DNA of 64,000 nt from Isoetes taiwanensis. Lineage: Eukaryota > Streptophyta > Lycopodiopsida > Isoetales > Isoetaceae. The translations under genes and the position numbers were made by a program. The DNA lies in NCBI GenBank assembly GCA_021234155.1, contig JAJEKV010000005.1, positions 4,716,952-4,780,951 of the forward strand. Direction: 5' to 3'. The notes below the pieces were generated by a model. It was given only the letters and a program-made list of their open reading frames with translations, was not told the DNA's origin and did not search any database. Shown here piece after piece: positions 11,640 through 22,862 of the stretch; the stretch's first letter is position 1, and each line of letters begins with the position of its first letter.

Positions 11640-14450
11640 GCAGGCATCGTAGAAGAGATGCAATCCCAGGTACTGAAAAGGCAACTAGCTACAGAGAGAC
11701 AACATGTAGCTAGAATGGAGGTCCACATACATCAACTGGACGACATTGTCTGCTTGGTGTAGTTCGAAAGATAGTAAGATAAGCTAAGTTTCACTTGCCT
11801 ATAGGCCAGCCTAGACACCCCATCTATGAGTGTACACGCCATGGCACAGAGCAGGGGATGCTTTGTGCAAGAGATGACCGCTACTATCTCCCGTCTTCGA
11901 GCACAGATTGAGGACATCACGGCTATTTAAAAGACAGTCCAACCAGTCAAGAAAAGCCAGTCACAGCCCCAGGTCCTTCAGGACAGAGTCAATGCAGTCG
12001 AAACAGCCTCAACATCAGCGGATACGGCATTAACCTCTCGGCTACAGGGATTGGAGCAAAATCTGTAGTTTGAGAGCCCGATGTACAAGAACTAGGGGGA
12101 CTTGTAGTCCAATAGGGTCCCGGCTGTAGAATGTGGAGGCCACCCCACATACTTGAAAGGACACGCATGTTCAAATGCCCAAGCAACGTCAGCCCAGACC
12201 GGCATCTAGTATAGTAATGTACTTCCCATACCTGTACGTGTATGGTATGTATGCAATGTACAGTATGACATAATGTACGTTAGCTGATTTAACGAACGAA
12301 AGTACGTTTAAAGTTGTTGTTAAATATATGTATGGTACGTACAATACCACTAAATACATACAATACGTACTTTAATCCTGAAAAAACCCATAAAATATGG
12401 GTGCCTTACTTATAAAGTACGTACCGTACCTATAAAATATGTACTGTACGCATACATTAAACAACAAACAAATTTTGTTTTCTTCATTTTTTGCACGAAA
12501 TCAATAAGTACGTACTGTACGTCTCGGCGCGATATGTAAGTACCTTAACTCGTATTGTACGCGTACGTAAACTACACTACAGGCTTCACGTTGTCCACGT
12601 CATTGTGCGCTCAACGTCAATCGCAGCCCAGACCTTCCAGACAGCAGACGGGCCTGCTAACACGGTCAACATTGACCTAAAAATCAGAGAGCTCCACGAG
12701 CTCAGATAGAGGAGCCATAATGTAGTAGTCTATGGCCTATTGGAGGAAGCAGGAGAGAACCTCATTAAAACGCCTCTATATGCTGGTCATCGACTGTATG
12801 GCATTCTCTGCACCGGTTCACATTGTTAGAGAAAGCTGCCATGGTGCTCAGTGCCCTGACAAACACCGTATTGTATGCAAATACGAGGAGCTATATTGTG
12901 TCAGGGCAAGCAGTGGGATGTCCATGTACGTTGACCGAGATCTCATTCCAGCACAAAAATCATCCCGTAGGCATGAGCTAATCTAGGTTAAGAGCATCTG
13001 CCGCCAAGGGAGAGCTATAGGACTTGTCCAAGGCAAGATGCAAATCTTTCGACTATCAAACGCAGCTGCAAATCCTCAAGGTTTCTGCCAAAACCCCTCC
13101 CGCTCCTGACCATGCTCCTACTCCATCTGCTCCATGCCTTGCACCAGCTATCTCATATGTCACTGCCAGTGCTCCACATGTTGTTTCCACTCCTGCCGCC
13201 TCTCACTCCGCCACTATATAGTTTAATCTACATTTGCACCTGCTGCCAGCAAATAGAAATTGTGCCGCCGCATGGTCTTCTGGAATTGTCGGGGTTTTTC
13301 ATGGCAAAAGGGAGATAGTCTCAACTCTGTTGCTGCAGATATGGATCTCATATTGCTGCAGGCATGGGAACATGCAAGGCACATGCTAACTGACCTACCA
13401 GGCTACTAGCATTACTCAGTCTTCAATAACTGCATAGGATAGCAGCGAAAGAGAGGGTTGTCTGTTATTATTGATAGCCTTGGCACAATCAATCTCCCTG
13501 CACAAGACAAATAGACACAAGCATTACCTATGGGTGCGGGTGGAAAAATGTAGTGGCAACCCTTTCTTTGTGGCATCCTGCTACTTCTCACATCCAAAAA
13601 GCAACTTCTATTAGACCCATTCGGATGTGGATAGACTGGACCTCTATGTCAATCTATATGATGATATACGGCAGCACAAGCAGTTGGGCAGTGTCATACT
13701 CCTTGGAGACTTCAACGCATGCACTGGGATAAAACGACCCATGAGATTTGACTGACAATGTGTTGCAGCTGTGCCTTGCAGAAGGGGCTTGGCCATGGGC
13801 ATCAGTTGAAAGTCAAGTCACACAATATAGTAGGTAGTTTTGCTTTTGCGCTATGGTATCTTTGACTCGGTAATTTGCAATGGACTGGCACAGTGGCTGT
13901 CCTCCTACAAGTGCACTTCAGGCAAGAAAACCAAGTGGGCAGATCTAGTGTGCTAGACTATCTGTTGGTGGCTGAGCAGGATATGCATGCATGTGGTCAA
14001 ACACTTCTAGGTGGGCACAAACAGTAGGGAAGAGGAGGTCAACTCAGACTACCTGCCACTTTACCTATATCTGGCTTGGCAAGCTATTCGAACCCCTGTG
14101 TGGCAGCTCCTCGCATGCCTCAGCCATGATCGGGTCATGCACATGCAGAGGCTTATGCTCGGATGCCCACAGAAGACTTGGCAGGAATTTTGGAGTGCTT
14201 TACACTAGAGCAACAGATGGGCCAGTTGATTGATGTGCTCAAGACTATTGAAGAAAGATGCTTTGGGGGAAGCTGCTCTTGATGGACCTCGGGGACCACA
14301 ACTTTCTCACGTAACCAGTGGTTTGATGCTGAGTGTTCAGACAAACAACCTGTCTCCAACATCCTAGTTCATCACATTTCAAGGCCAGGGCTTGGCTTGT
14401 ATAAGCAAAGATTTTCAAAAAGGAAAAAATAATCATGTCAAAATCTCTCA
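11640..14450 (+). mobile_element. Decayed LINE: ORF1 and endonuclease domain
   Basis: A diverged non-LTR element. The first part has ORF1 character: a coiled-coil-like stretch near 11990-12070 (TSADTALTSRLQGLEQNL), then SHNVVVYGLLEEAGEN near 12710-12760, typical of the RRM-type nucleic-acid-binding domain of L1-like ORF1 proteins. The second part is an apurinic-type endonuclease: FWNCRGF at about 13279-13299, a LLQ-x-W segment (Glu replaced) near 13355, LLGDFNAC at about 13699-13720 and SDYLPLYL near 14046-14070. Many stops and frameshifts make it non-functional, and reverse transcriptase is missing. A foreign insertion at 12.2-12.6 kb interrupts ORF1. No target duplication was found at the ends. 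Confidence 0.65.
12190..12634. mobile_element. 423-bp GTAC-rich insertion with 11-bp target duplication
   Basis: CAGCCCAGACC occurs at 12190-12200 and again at 12624-12634. Excising the 434 bp from 12201 to 12634 (the insert plus one duplicate) joins the surrounding LINE ORF1 in one open frame, so this is a genuine insertion. The insert is AT-rich and packed with the palindrome GTAC, often as GTACGT, a composition unlike its surroundings. I found no terminal inverted repeats, tRNA-like head or poly-A tail. It is therefore a non-autonomous element of unassigned class; a MULE-derived or SINE-like origin would fit the TSD length. Confidence 0.6.
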
Positions 14451-15559
14451 AACTGTCTCATAATACCTTCTTTATCAAGGTTTCGCATATTTTATGATGT
14501 AATAATAAGTAAAAAGGAGACAATACATACTTCTGTGAGCGAAAATAGCTTGTTTGTTGAGTCCAGCAAATGAACCAAGGTTGTGAACAAGCTCCTTGAT
14601 TTCTCTCATTGGGCTGGGAGAGGCACACAACATCGTCTAATTAGTTGTTGAATACCATAACGAAGATATGGAAAATATTTTTTGCATTTTAACCTTGCTT
14701 TGAAGTACTCTTGAGCCATCTAAATTGACCTCAATATCTTGTTAGATTGGCTATGTGATTATATGCATATACGGAATGCATTTTGATGGGGCAATATGGA
14801 ATTCAATATAGATCGAGAGATCTCTTTTAGTATTGACATGATATTAAAAGGTTGTAATGGCACAAATATTAGTAATTTTTTGAGTCCAATAAAGAATAAC
14901 CAAGGGACCAACCATTGGCATGAATTTAATTGGTATCTATTAGGATAGTGTTTTAGAATCTTTGAATGGGGAGCATGACCATGGAGAATGGTAATTCTAG
15001 GATACATATTCAACTCCATAGAATATGAACATTAGATGCTTGACACTCTTCTGGGTTTACGTATAAATCTTGATCAATACAAATCTCTTGCTCTAGAGGG
15101 CCATCATCTCCATCAAATATCAAAGAAAGGTAACAATCCACCACTATTTATGTCTCCGTCCTCTTCATTTGTCAATCTTCTACAATGACGCCTTCACTCT
15201 CATCTATTGGAAGTAGAATAGGTTCGATAATTACTTCATATTCCCCTCGTTCTTGAGGATTGACATGCATCACATATAGCCAATCTCAATCATTAGGTGT
15301 TGAATGTAGGTATAATTGTTCAGTTCGTAGTTGTGCATCTGATACCATTCCATTTAAAACAAGACTTCAGCAAAAGCTATAAAGTCAAGCTCTAATATTT
15401 GTTGTATCTTCTGACATACTATTAGTCTCAATCATATTCTTGTCTTTTGCACTTGCACAACTCTCAACTATGAAACTACACATAGCTCCATAGTCAAAGA
15501 TTGCACAAATGGCATCCCATTTTTGACATGAAATGCCACACATTACAATATATCCATTG
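14451..15559. other. Intergenic, nothing recognised
   Basis: No gene or repeat can be supported. Frames are short and lack recognisable motifs. A minus-strand frame at 14759-15019 has no family resemblance. Confidence 0.5.
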
Positions 15560-16495
15560 TATAATAAGATAAGATGAATTTTTACGTCCACGGGAACCCA
15601 ACGGGTTATGGGACGGCACATGCAAGGGTAACAACCCATCTAAAACCTGGGGACTAGGCCCCATCACCAAACACAATATTAAAAGACTACCAACAAAAAG
15701 ATAATGCTAATGCTAGTGGTAATTTTGTGCTTCTAAAATTATCTAGACATAGCCACTCCAAGGATTGGAAGGCCATTGGTCTAGAATAATTGCTGCACCT
15801 CCTCTATACACTGCCCATTTCTTTTGCAGGCGGGCTTCCCTCACCTTGCAGAGCTCCTCCTTACGGTTACACAATTGAAGAGGGGAGAGGTCCTCCTGTA
15901 CTGAGAAAGTAGTCCCTCTGAGATGGTTTCCATGCTGAAGAACATGTAAGCGACTAAGAGTGTCTTGAAACTGAACCAAAAGATGGCGAGGACGATCAGG
16001 TCTTGCCGCGCCCACCCTAGTAGCGGAGACAACTCCACTAACCTTCACATGCATGACATCAGTGAAGAAATGCAAAGCTGCATCCACATCAGAATGGGCA
16101 TCATCTTCTGCCTCTGCAACCCCTATAATACGCAAGTTTAGGCTCCTGGTAACAGAAGATACTGAGGCAGACTGCTCCTTTCTGCTAGCTCGATATTGTG
16201 ACTCCTAGACCCCTTGGGATTGTGGAGATGTCTGTACTCCCACCTCAACATGTTCCCTTTCCAATGTCTGCACTCCCGCTTCAACACAATGTTTTTTCTG
16301 CGGTTGTAATTCTGTATCTAGTTTCTGTACTGAGGCATCACTTGTGCCCACATACTGGGCTTTAGGGTCTAGAACAAAAGCATGTATTAACTGCAATAAG
16401 TGTGTCCATCTCTCAATAGACACGATCATAGATATGGCCGTCATTCCTCCCTCAAAATGAAAGAGTCGTACCTGGTCACGAAGTGTAGGCGGCAA
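15560..16495 (-). mobile_element. LINE ORF1 joined directly to a 3' UTR and microsatellite tail
   Basis: Reading leftwards, 16495-16205 and 16135-15743 encode an L1-type ORF1 protein. The second frame begins MRIIGV and contains RVGAARPDRPRHLLVQF, LRGT and EDLSP, hallmarks of the RRM plus C-terminal domain. About 110 bp after the frame ends comes a 3' terminus (about 15650-15580) matching those of three other LINE fragments here: CCGTCCCATA..., a G/T-rich spacer, then CCGTGGACGTAAAAA, ending in (ATCTT)n. ORF2 is absent, so this is an internally deleted or ORF1-only copy that could move only in trans. One or two stops make it inactive now. Confidence 0.6.
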
Positions 16496-16499
16496 ACAC

Positions 16500-17579
16500 T
16501 GAACTTGCAGGTCTAGAGCACTTTGGAGATCCTACATATTGAAACCTACATATTGTGCAAATAAAATTAAAATTATTTCAAGAAAATAACTCAACAGTGA
16601 AACTGGCTTACATGCGGAAGACCCATATGCAATCTTCCTTTCGTGTCACTCACAGAACCAACTTTATCTCTTTGATGACAAGGTTGTGCTTAATAGCCAA
16701 TCTTCAGGTATATGATCTGGTTGAACCATTGGCAAAACCTCTTGCAAGGATGAGCATAACAGCATGGATGATCCATAGATAAACTTTCTGATGGCTCTCA
16801 TATACTGTTTTTCTCATAGAGTTAGAATAGTTTGAGGTAATTTGACCACTAGAACACACACAAGCATATTCTCCTTTTGTTTGCAAGCATATAGATATAA
16901 TGGTCTAATTACAAACGATTCTTCAAAGGGCACAAAGAAATATTCATACATGTGCATATGTTGAGGACATGATAGTCATGCGTGGCAACTTTTGCGCCTT
17001 AGATTTTATTTCACCATTTCATAATTGTTTCATCAACCAGAGACGAAAATAGACAATAAACTGTTTTGGTTGTGATGGACTTGCATTACCATATAACATT
17101 TTATGCATATAGATGAGAAATTTCTAACTAGTGTCAAATGTGCAAACATGGAATAATCATGTTCAACATGATATGTCATTGTATAGATTCCTCTAGAGGT
17201 ATAATGCTATTTACAAGCATGACTAACCAAGTAGACCATGAGGCAGCCCGTTATGAAAGGGAATAAAACCATCCATTGCAACACATTTAGGGTATTTCAA
17301 ATTCTAGCCATCTTTCATGAATAAATTTCTCAGTCTGAGAATCTGCACGAATGCGCATAACTCCATCGTAACTACCTTAAATCGCATGCCATCCCATTAA
17401 GGTAGTGTTTACCTTTGTTTGACAGATTTGGACAAGTCTAGGAACTATACGAAAATAGTGCAATACATTCATTTGGGATAGTAGAGGCTTGGGCATCACT
17501 AGAATACCTCAGTTCATTGCATTTAGGAAATTTTACCATGTCTTTAGTGTTCTTATAATAGAATGTATTACTCGTTTGG
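16500..17579. other. Intergenic, nothing recognised
   Basis: No supported features. The segment is AT-rich, with only short frames on either strand. Confidence 0.5.
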
Positions 17580-19520
17580 GTGTACACGAATACTTTTATT
17601 CTCAAAACCAAGGGCCTTTACAAGTTCTCGTGCTTCAATCACGACAAAAAGGAACCTCGTTGATCAAACTGGCGCTCCTTGAGCTTGGTGTATAGCCCAT
17701 GCTCACAAAGCTTCTAAAAAGCCTGCGAAACATGTCTCTCATACTCCTCGAGAGTTTTAGAATAAATAAGAATATCATCCAGATATATGATTATGAAAAG
17801 ATCCAAATACTCCCTGAAGCTATCATTTGCCAAACGTTGAAAACTGTCAGGTTATTAACTCCAAACGGCATGATATACTCGAAATGACCATATCTACTAC
17901 AAAAATCTGCCTTCCATTCATCGCCTTCTTGAATCCGGATAAGATTATAAGCATCATGAAGATCAATCTTGGTGAAATAGCCTGCATCTTGTAATCGTCT
18001 GTGTAGCTTAAGAATCAAAGGCAGAGGATACCAATTTGACACTGTGATCTTGTTGAGACCACGATAGCGAATAACAAGATCCAAAGAATGATCTTTCTTC
18101 TTTACAAAAAAGATAGGGTGCTCCAGCAGGACACTGAGAATGTCGAATAAAGCATGTTCCTCAAATTATGTACATAGAACCTCCACCTTAGCTGGTAATA
18201 AGCCATTAATTAGACCATATGGCGGTATCGTCCCTGGCTGCAAATCAATATGACTATCATAGGGGCGATGCTTTAAAATCTTGCTAGCCTTGACTTCGTT
18301 AAAAATATCAGAAGAATCCTGCTACTTCTTTAGAAGCACTAGAGCAAACTTCACAATTGTAGTCGTCGAAGGATGAACTTGGATTGCACTCGCTAGCTTT
18401 GATAAACTCCTACAGATATATTTTCGAGGTACCAAATTGAGGACATGGTTTAGATGAAGAAATTGGCACTGCCCACACAGGTAGTGAGTCTGGGATTGGA
18501 ACAAGATCTGGCATAGTCAAAACTAGAACTATAGGTGCAGAGACCGGGGTAAAAACCAGAGCCAGAATAGGAACATAAATAGAATCTAGATTAGAACCGG
18601 GGAGAGGATCAAGACCAAAAACTGAATCATGAGTAGAAGCAGAATTAGGGTCAGGATCGGGAACATAAAATGGAACCAAGGCATATGTAGAAGCAGAATC
18701 CGAGTCATCTGGATCATAGACAAGAGATAATGCATGAATTAGAGTAGATTTAGCTCAGGAACAGGGACCAAAGATGAATTGAAACTAAGATTAGAACCAA
18801 GAAAGAATGATCTAGAGTGCCAGTCAATCTGTATCGGGAGCACTAGTTAACCTATAAGTTATGTAACTTGAGTCAAGGCAGACTTGTAACTATGGGTGCA
18901 TGTGGCTAACAATCAGATTGAAGGCAAATTTGCAAGAACTCTCAAATGAAACCCCAAGGGGCGCAATACATTCTTTGACTGGTCTAGAGAGAAAGTCTCC
19001 CGACAATCAATCACTTCAAAGCCCCCAGATACTCAAGCTTGATTTTAGGAATTGCATGCTTTGAAGCAAACGCACTATCCATGAAGCAAGCATTCGCCCT
19101 ACAATAAAAATATATCAAAGCATCTAGTTTCCCCACCTCTCACTTCAACAATATTGAAAACAAAAATTTCTTTACTGCCTTTATCAAAGGAATAAGACTT
19201 TTCGAATGTCGAAGAAATCAGATAACTATTGGCCAAATGTTAAGAGATTCCTACTACTGAAACGGGCTTCTGACATTTCCCGATAGAAGTTTGTTTGATT
19301 GGGCAAGCACGAACCATGTGTCCCAAACCTCCACGATACAAACACAGATTGGCCTCCCTCCGGCAATGCTTTTCAGGAGAGGCAAAGAACCTCAAACAAC
19401 TAAATGATCCCACCTGCATCGGCACTAGACCATCCGTTTCAAAGGACATAACTAAAGCAAGAGCAGGAACAACTATAGGAGTGCCCAAATTGCACTCCAC
19501 TTTTGCCAATTCAACAGACA
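17580..19520 (-). pseudogene. Ty3/gypsy polyprotein relic (zinc knuckle to reverse transcriptase)
   Basis: Read leftwards. Near 19340-19300 is a gag zinc knuckle, CLYRGGLGHMVRAC, in which the second Cys of C-x2-C-x4-H-x4-C has become Arg. A poorly conserved protease and linker region follows. A reverse transcriptase then begins with HRPYDSHIDLQPG (about 18270), VKKKD, YRGLNKIT, YPLPLI, FTKIDLHDAYNLIRI and YGHFEYIMPFG, and ends with the catalytic [11 protein letters not shown] near 17785-17755. Residue order and spacing match gypsy pol. Stops and frameshifts are frequent, and no LTRs, integrase or RNase H are seen nearby. An old, 3'-truncated or dismembered copy. Confidence 0.75.
18911..18990. 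repeat. Dispersed 80-bp repeat, copy 1 of 2
   Basis: The stretch starting AATCAGATTGAAGGCAAATT at 18911 recurs at 20341-20420 with about ten differences. The copies lie in the same orientation, 1.43 kb apart, on either side of the gypsy 5' part and a LINE fragment. They could be a segmental duplication or parts of one repeat family. Confidence 0.6.
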
Positions 19521-19569
19521 ACTTGAGTGAGGGGAGAATAAGTCCAGAAGCTATTTTAATGTGTCAAGA

Positions 19570-20255
19570 TTCCCCTCGCTAGCCTCCACCAAAAGAAACA
19601 TATCATCAGCATACTAGTTGCATGTTATTTGGGAACCATTAACCATACCCAAACCAGCAATATGACCATTATTCAACGCTCTACTGAGCAATTGGGAAAG
19701 CCCATCAGCTATAACATTGAAGAGAAATGGGGCCAATGGGTAGCCTGCCTAATGCTCCTTTCCACTATGAAAAACTATGATGGATGCCCTTGAAAAGGTA
19801 TGGCTGCTTGAGTAGAATTCAACAGTTTCTAGATAATGGAGGAGAAACCAAAACCCAGTCTGTCCGAGATACAGTAGAGGAACAACCATGAGACGCTATC
19901 ATATGCTTTCATGAAATCGAGCATTACATTACTCTCTGGCCAGTTTTTCTTTTGCCCAATACATGCCCTCATATACAGCAACTATATTATCTAAAATATA
20001 TTTGTCAGGCAAGAAGCCATTCTGTTCTTCACTAATTGAGAGGGCTAAAATCTTCTTCAGCTTTACTGTATGTGCTGTCACTATGGTCTTGTTCATTACT
20101 GGCAGCAACGTAATCGACCTCCAATAAGAAATTACAATAGACTCCTTAATCCTAGGGATCAAGGCAATGAGACCTATGTTAAGTATCTTATTCAACTGAT
20201 GAGATTGCAAAAAATCTTGATATGCTTGCCATATAAGGCCAGAAGTCCACTCCAA
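19570..20255 (-). mobile_element. LINE reverse-transcriptase relic
   Basis: Reading leftwards from 20255: LIALIPRIKES, ISYWRSITLLPV (normally YWRPI), SEEQNGFLPDKYILDNI, then DFMKAYDSVSW near 19925-19890 and a YADD-type core in MLMICFFW/YADDMF frames near 19600. These are RT motifs 0 to 5 of plant L1-like elements. The frame is interrupted by several stops. The same diverged core (NGSQV, N-Q-Y-x-DD) appears in the plus-strand LINE relic near 62.2 kb, so the two derive from one family. Confidence 0.7.
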
Positions 20256-20419
20256 GAAGACTGAAAGAACTTAACGGGTATATCATCCATGCTTGGGCAC
20301 TTATCCTTAGCTATTAGGAATGCTGCAACTCTATATTTCAACAATCAGATTGAAAGCAAATTTGCAAGAAGTTTCAAATGAAATCCTAAGGGGCACAATA
20401 CATTCTTTGACTGATCCAG

Positions 20420-20575
20420 ATCTACTGCCAACACCTCTCAATTCCAAAGTATCATCCATTGGCAGCTAGCTTACAAATAGTGTCAATTCCAAAGTCGCAC
20501 TCATTAGAAGCTGACTGACACCTACTGCAAATTCCAAAGCATCACACATAAGGAAAGCAACACCCGGGTAAAAGC
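20420..20575. repeat. Degenerate satellite units, left part
   Basis: Two to three diverged units of about 60-70 bp built on CCTACTGCAAATTCCAAAGC, CACACAT and GGAAAGC. Very similar units (CCTACTACCAATTCCAAAGC) resume at 24.1-24.3 kb, which places the intervening 20.63-24.0 kb as an insertion into the array. Confidence 0.55.
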
Positions 20576-21051
20576 ATATAGCTAGGGGACACTTTTGGTG
20601 TCAACGACACTTGGTGCTTGTAGGGTGCTTTATACATGGCGATTAAAATTTTGGGCCCGTCATGAATAATGGCTCGACGGGTGTTCATGGCGCGCAAATT
20701 TTAGAATCTGGCGCCAGGAACTGGGTTCTCCCGCTCTTTCGCAGATTCTACCAATTTCAATTTAGAATCAAACTTAGAATCCTGCACTAGGGGCTGGGTC
20801 TCTAGCTCGATGGCCATTTTTTCATTGAATGAAATTCAATCGATCTGCTTGCAACATGCCCATTTGGAGGCGACTCATCCAAGTTCAAACTGCAATACGA
20901 TGTGAACACTCCTGAGGTACTTCATCTCAAGTTCTTGTTCAGAAGTTTCCAGGAATTTTAGCTTGGTTTGTATACAGTCGTTGTAAGCATGTTTTTGGGT
21001 GCCGTATATTGCTTGCTAATGTCTTACAGACTATTGACCCCTCTCTTACAG

Positions 21052-21364
21052 GTATGATCACTGCAAGAAGCTGGCTTCTGAATAGAAGAAGGCAGCAACA
21101 ACCTTAAGGCACAAGCGAATCTTAGACAATGTTGATTGTGATGCTGAAAAGGTGATGTCTCCACATTTAGTCATGGAAAGGCAGATTATTTGTGATTCAG
21201 TGTAAATCGTTTGCATCTTGCTAATCTTGTTTCATTGTTCTCGTGCATTTTTTACTCCAAAATTGTACATAGAGCTATTGCGTTCATTTATGGAGCTATT
21301 CAAAACTTTTGATGAAGCTGTGCTATATAGCAATGAGATCGCGCTTGTGGAATTCTTTGCCCCA
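21052..21364 (+). pseudogene. Protein disulfide isomerase exon fragments, scrambled order
   Basis: Exon-like piece 21052-21151 (after TTACAG, before GTGATG) reads YDHCKKLASE, stop, KKAATTLRHK...NVDCDAEK, matching the region after the CxxC active site of a thioredoxin-fold PDI (usual form CGHCKKLAPEYEKAA...VDC). The first active-site Cys is Tyr here. A second piece, about 21287-21363, reads TFDEAV...IALVEFFAPW and stops at a phase-2 donor (G|GTATTT) right after the Trp. It normally precedes the first piece, whose acceptor supplies the missing phase-2 base. The order is thus inverted relative to one domain, or the pieces come from two successive domains with the middle lost. Non-functional. Confidence 0.6.
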
Positions 21365-21689
21365 TGGTATTTGTGGTGGTTTATTTTGGGTTCGTTTTTA
21401 TGCTCAAGGTTATCTTGAGTTCTTTTTTATGCTCAGATTTGTCTCTCTATTTTGCATCTGTATCCAAACCCTTGCATTTATCCTAGTCTGAATTATTCAT
21501 CTGCAAATAGAGCTCGCTGATTTAATATAGTACATCCCGATTTTGCATGTGCTACTCTTTATGCAGAAATAGCTTGAAGCTAATGAAGTTGCTCAAGAGG
21601 TTGTGGAGCTTATTAGACCAGTGAGTGATCATACTAATAAACTTCTAACAACACTTTTGTCATTGTATCATCAAGATTTATAATGTTTT

Positions 21690-22862
21690 CTACATTCTGC
21701 ATTGGTACAAGAAGAAATGGAAAACTGCATCGACACCCCCCATGTCATACTCCTTTATATGCGAATGTTTCTTCCTCACTGCAAGGGTGCTTAATTTAGG
21801 TCTTTTGAAAGCACTATCGGACTTCAAGAATCTTATCCAGGTATATTTTCTGCGTTGGTCTGACATACATGAAAATGGCCATTTCTTAAACTAGCCTGCA
21901 AGCTTATTATTGCAAAGAGCTGCAATTTTTTATTTCAATTGTTAATCTTTCATGTCAATTGTAAGCAGGATATTTCAAGACAAAAGGATAGTCTGAATGT
22001 GCTGAAAGCCATGCGTGGAGGTCCAGCATCTTCAGAACTAGAGCGAGAGATTGAGCAGGCAGAGGCTACAATAAAAAAATTATCGCAAGATAGTTTTTGC
22101 TATGATGCACAACTACTCAGGGTGAGATTTCTGCTACCTGGATGCATGCTTATAGAGGCAACAACATCTACGTAGATGATAAGGCTGATTAATGGACAAT
22201 CTATATCGTTATGGAGTGATAAGCAAGGAAAAGAAAATTGCATCTAATGTTGTGGTGCAAGCGGAACACATCGAAAATTCACACATATGTATGCTTGAGT
22301 TCCCCGTGTCTGACATATTTTTCCTTCTTGAAACAGGATACAGATCTGTTGCAGCAAGGAATCACATACTACAAGTTGATGATTGTGTGGCTTGTTAGCC
22401 TTGTTGGTGGGTTTAGATACCCTCTTCCAGCACAATGTCCTATGGAATTTGCGTCTATGCCTGAACATTTTGTGGAAAATGCAATGGAGCTTCTCTTGTT
22501 TGCAGCACGTGTTCCCAAAGCCTTAGATGGGATCTTGCTGGTATGATTTTGTTCCATGCTAGTGAATCTGCATCTTTGTTTTTGATGTTTTATACTTCCC
22601 TGCATCTTAACAGGATGATTTTATGAGTTTCATTGTCATGTTTATGGGGAGTCCCTTGTATGTGAAGAACCCTTATTTACGGGCAAAAATGGTTGAAGTT
22701 CTTAATGCTTGGATGCCTTCAAAAAGGTATAGTTTCATGTATATGTGTTGGCGTATGTATGCAGCTATATGCCAACATCAGCAAGCTCAATAGCATCACT
22801 GTTTGAAGGCCACCCTTTAGCAATGGACCACCTTGTCCCCAATCTTTTGAAGCTTTATGTTT
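21690..22862 (+). pseudogene. UFD2-type ubiquitin conjugation factor E4 fragment, five exons
   Basis: Five consecutive exons of the E4 core region: about 21694-21840 (SYSFICECFFLTARVLNLGL), 21969-22121 (DISRQKDSLNVLKAM... ending DAQLLR), 22337-22540 (YYKLMIVWLVSLVGGF, CPMEFASMPEHFVENAMELL), 22614-22726 (DDFMSFIVMFMGSPLYVKNP, YLRAKMVEVLN) and 22765-about 22858 (SLFEGHPLAMDHLVPNLLKLY). All junctions are GT-AG with compatible phases and no stops, so sequence quality and selection were good until recently. The N-terminal half and the catalytic U-box are absent from the window, and downstream sequence does not continue the protein. In plants UFD2/PUB1 elongates ubiquitin chains on substrates; this piece alone could not. 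Retained introns show DNA-level copying. Alternatively it is the stump of a disrupted host gene. Confidence 0.8.

Noticed and set aside
18410-18679. Pro/Asp-rich minus-strand ORF
   Set aside because: It lies between the gag and RT parts of the gypsy relic. It is a degenerate low-complexity linker, not a separate gene.
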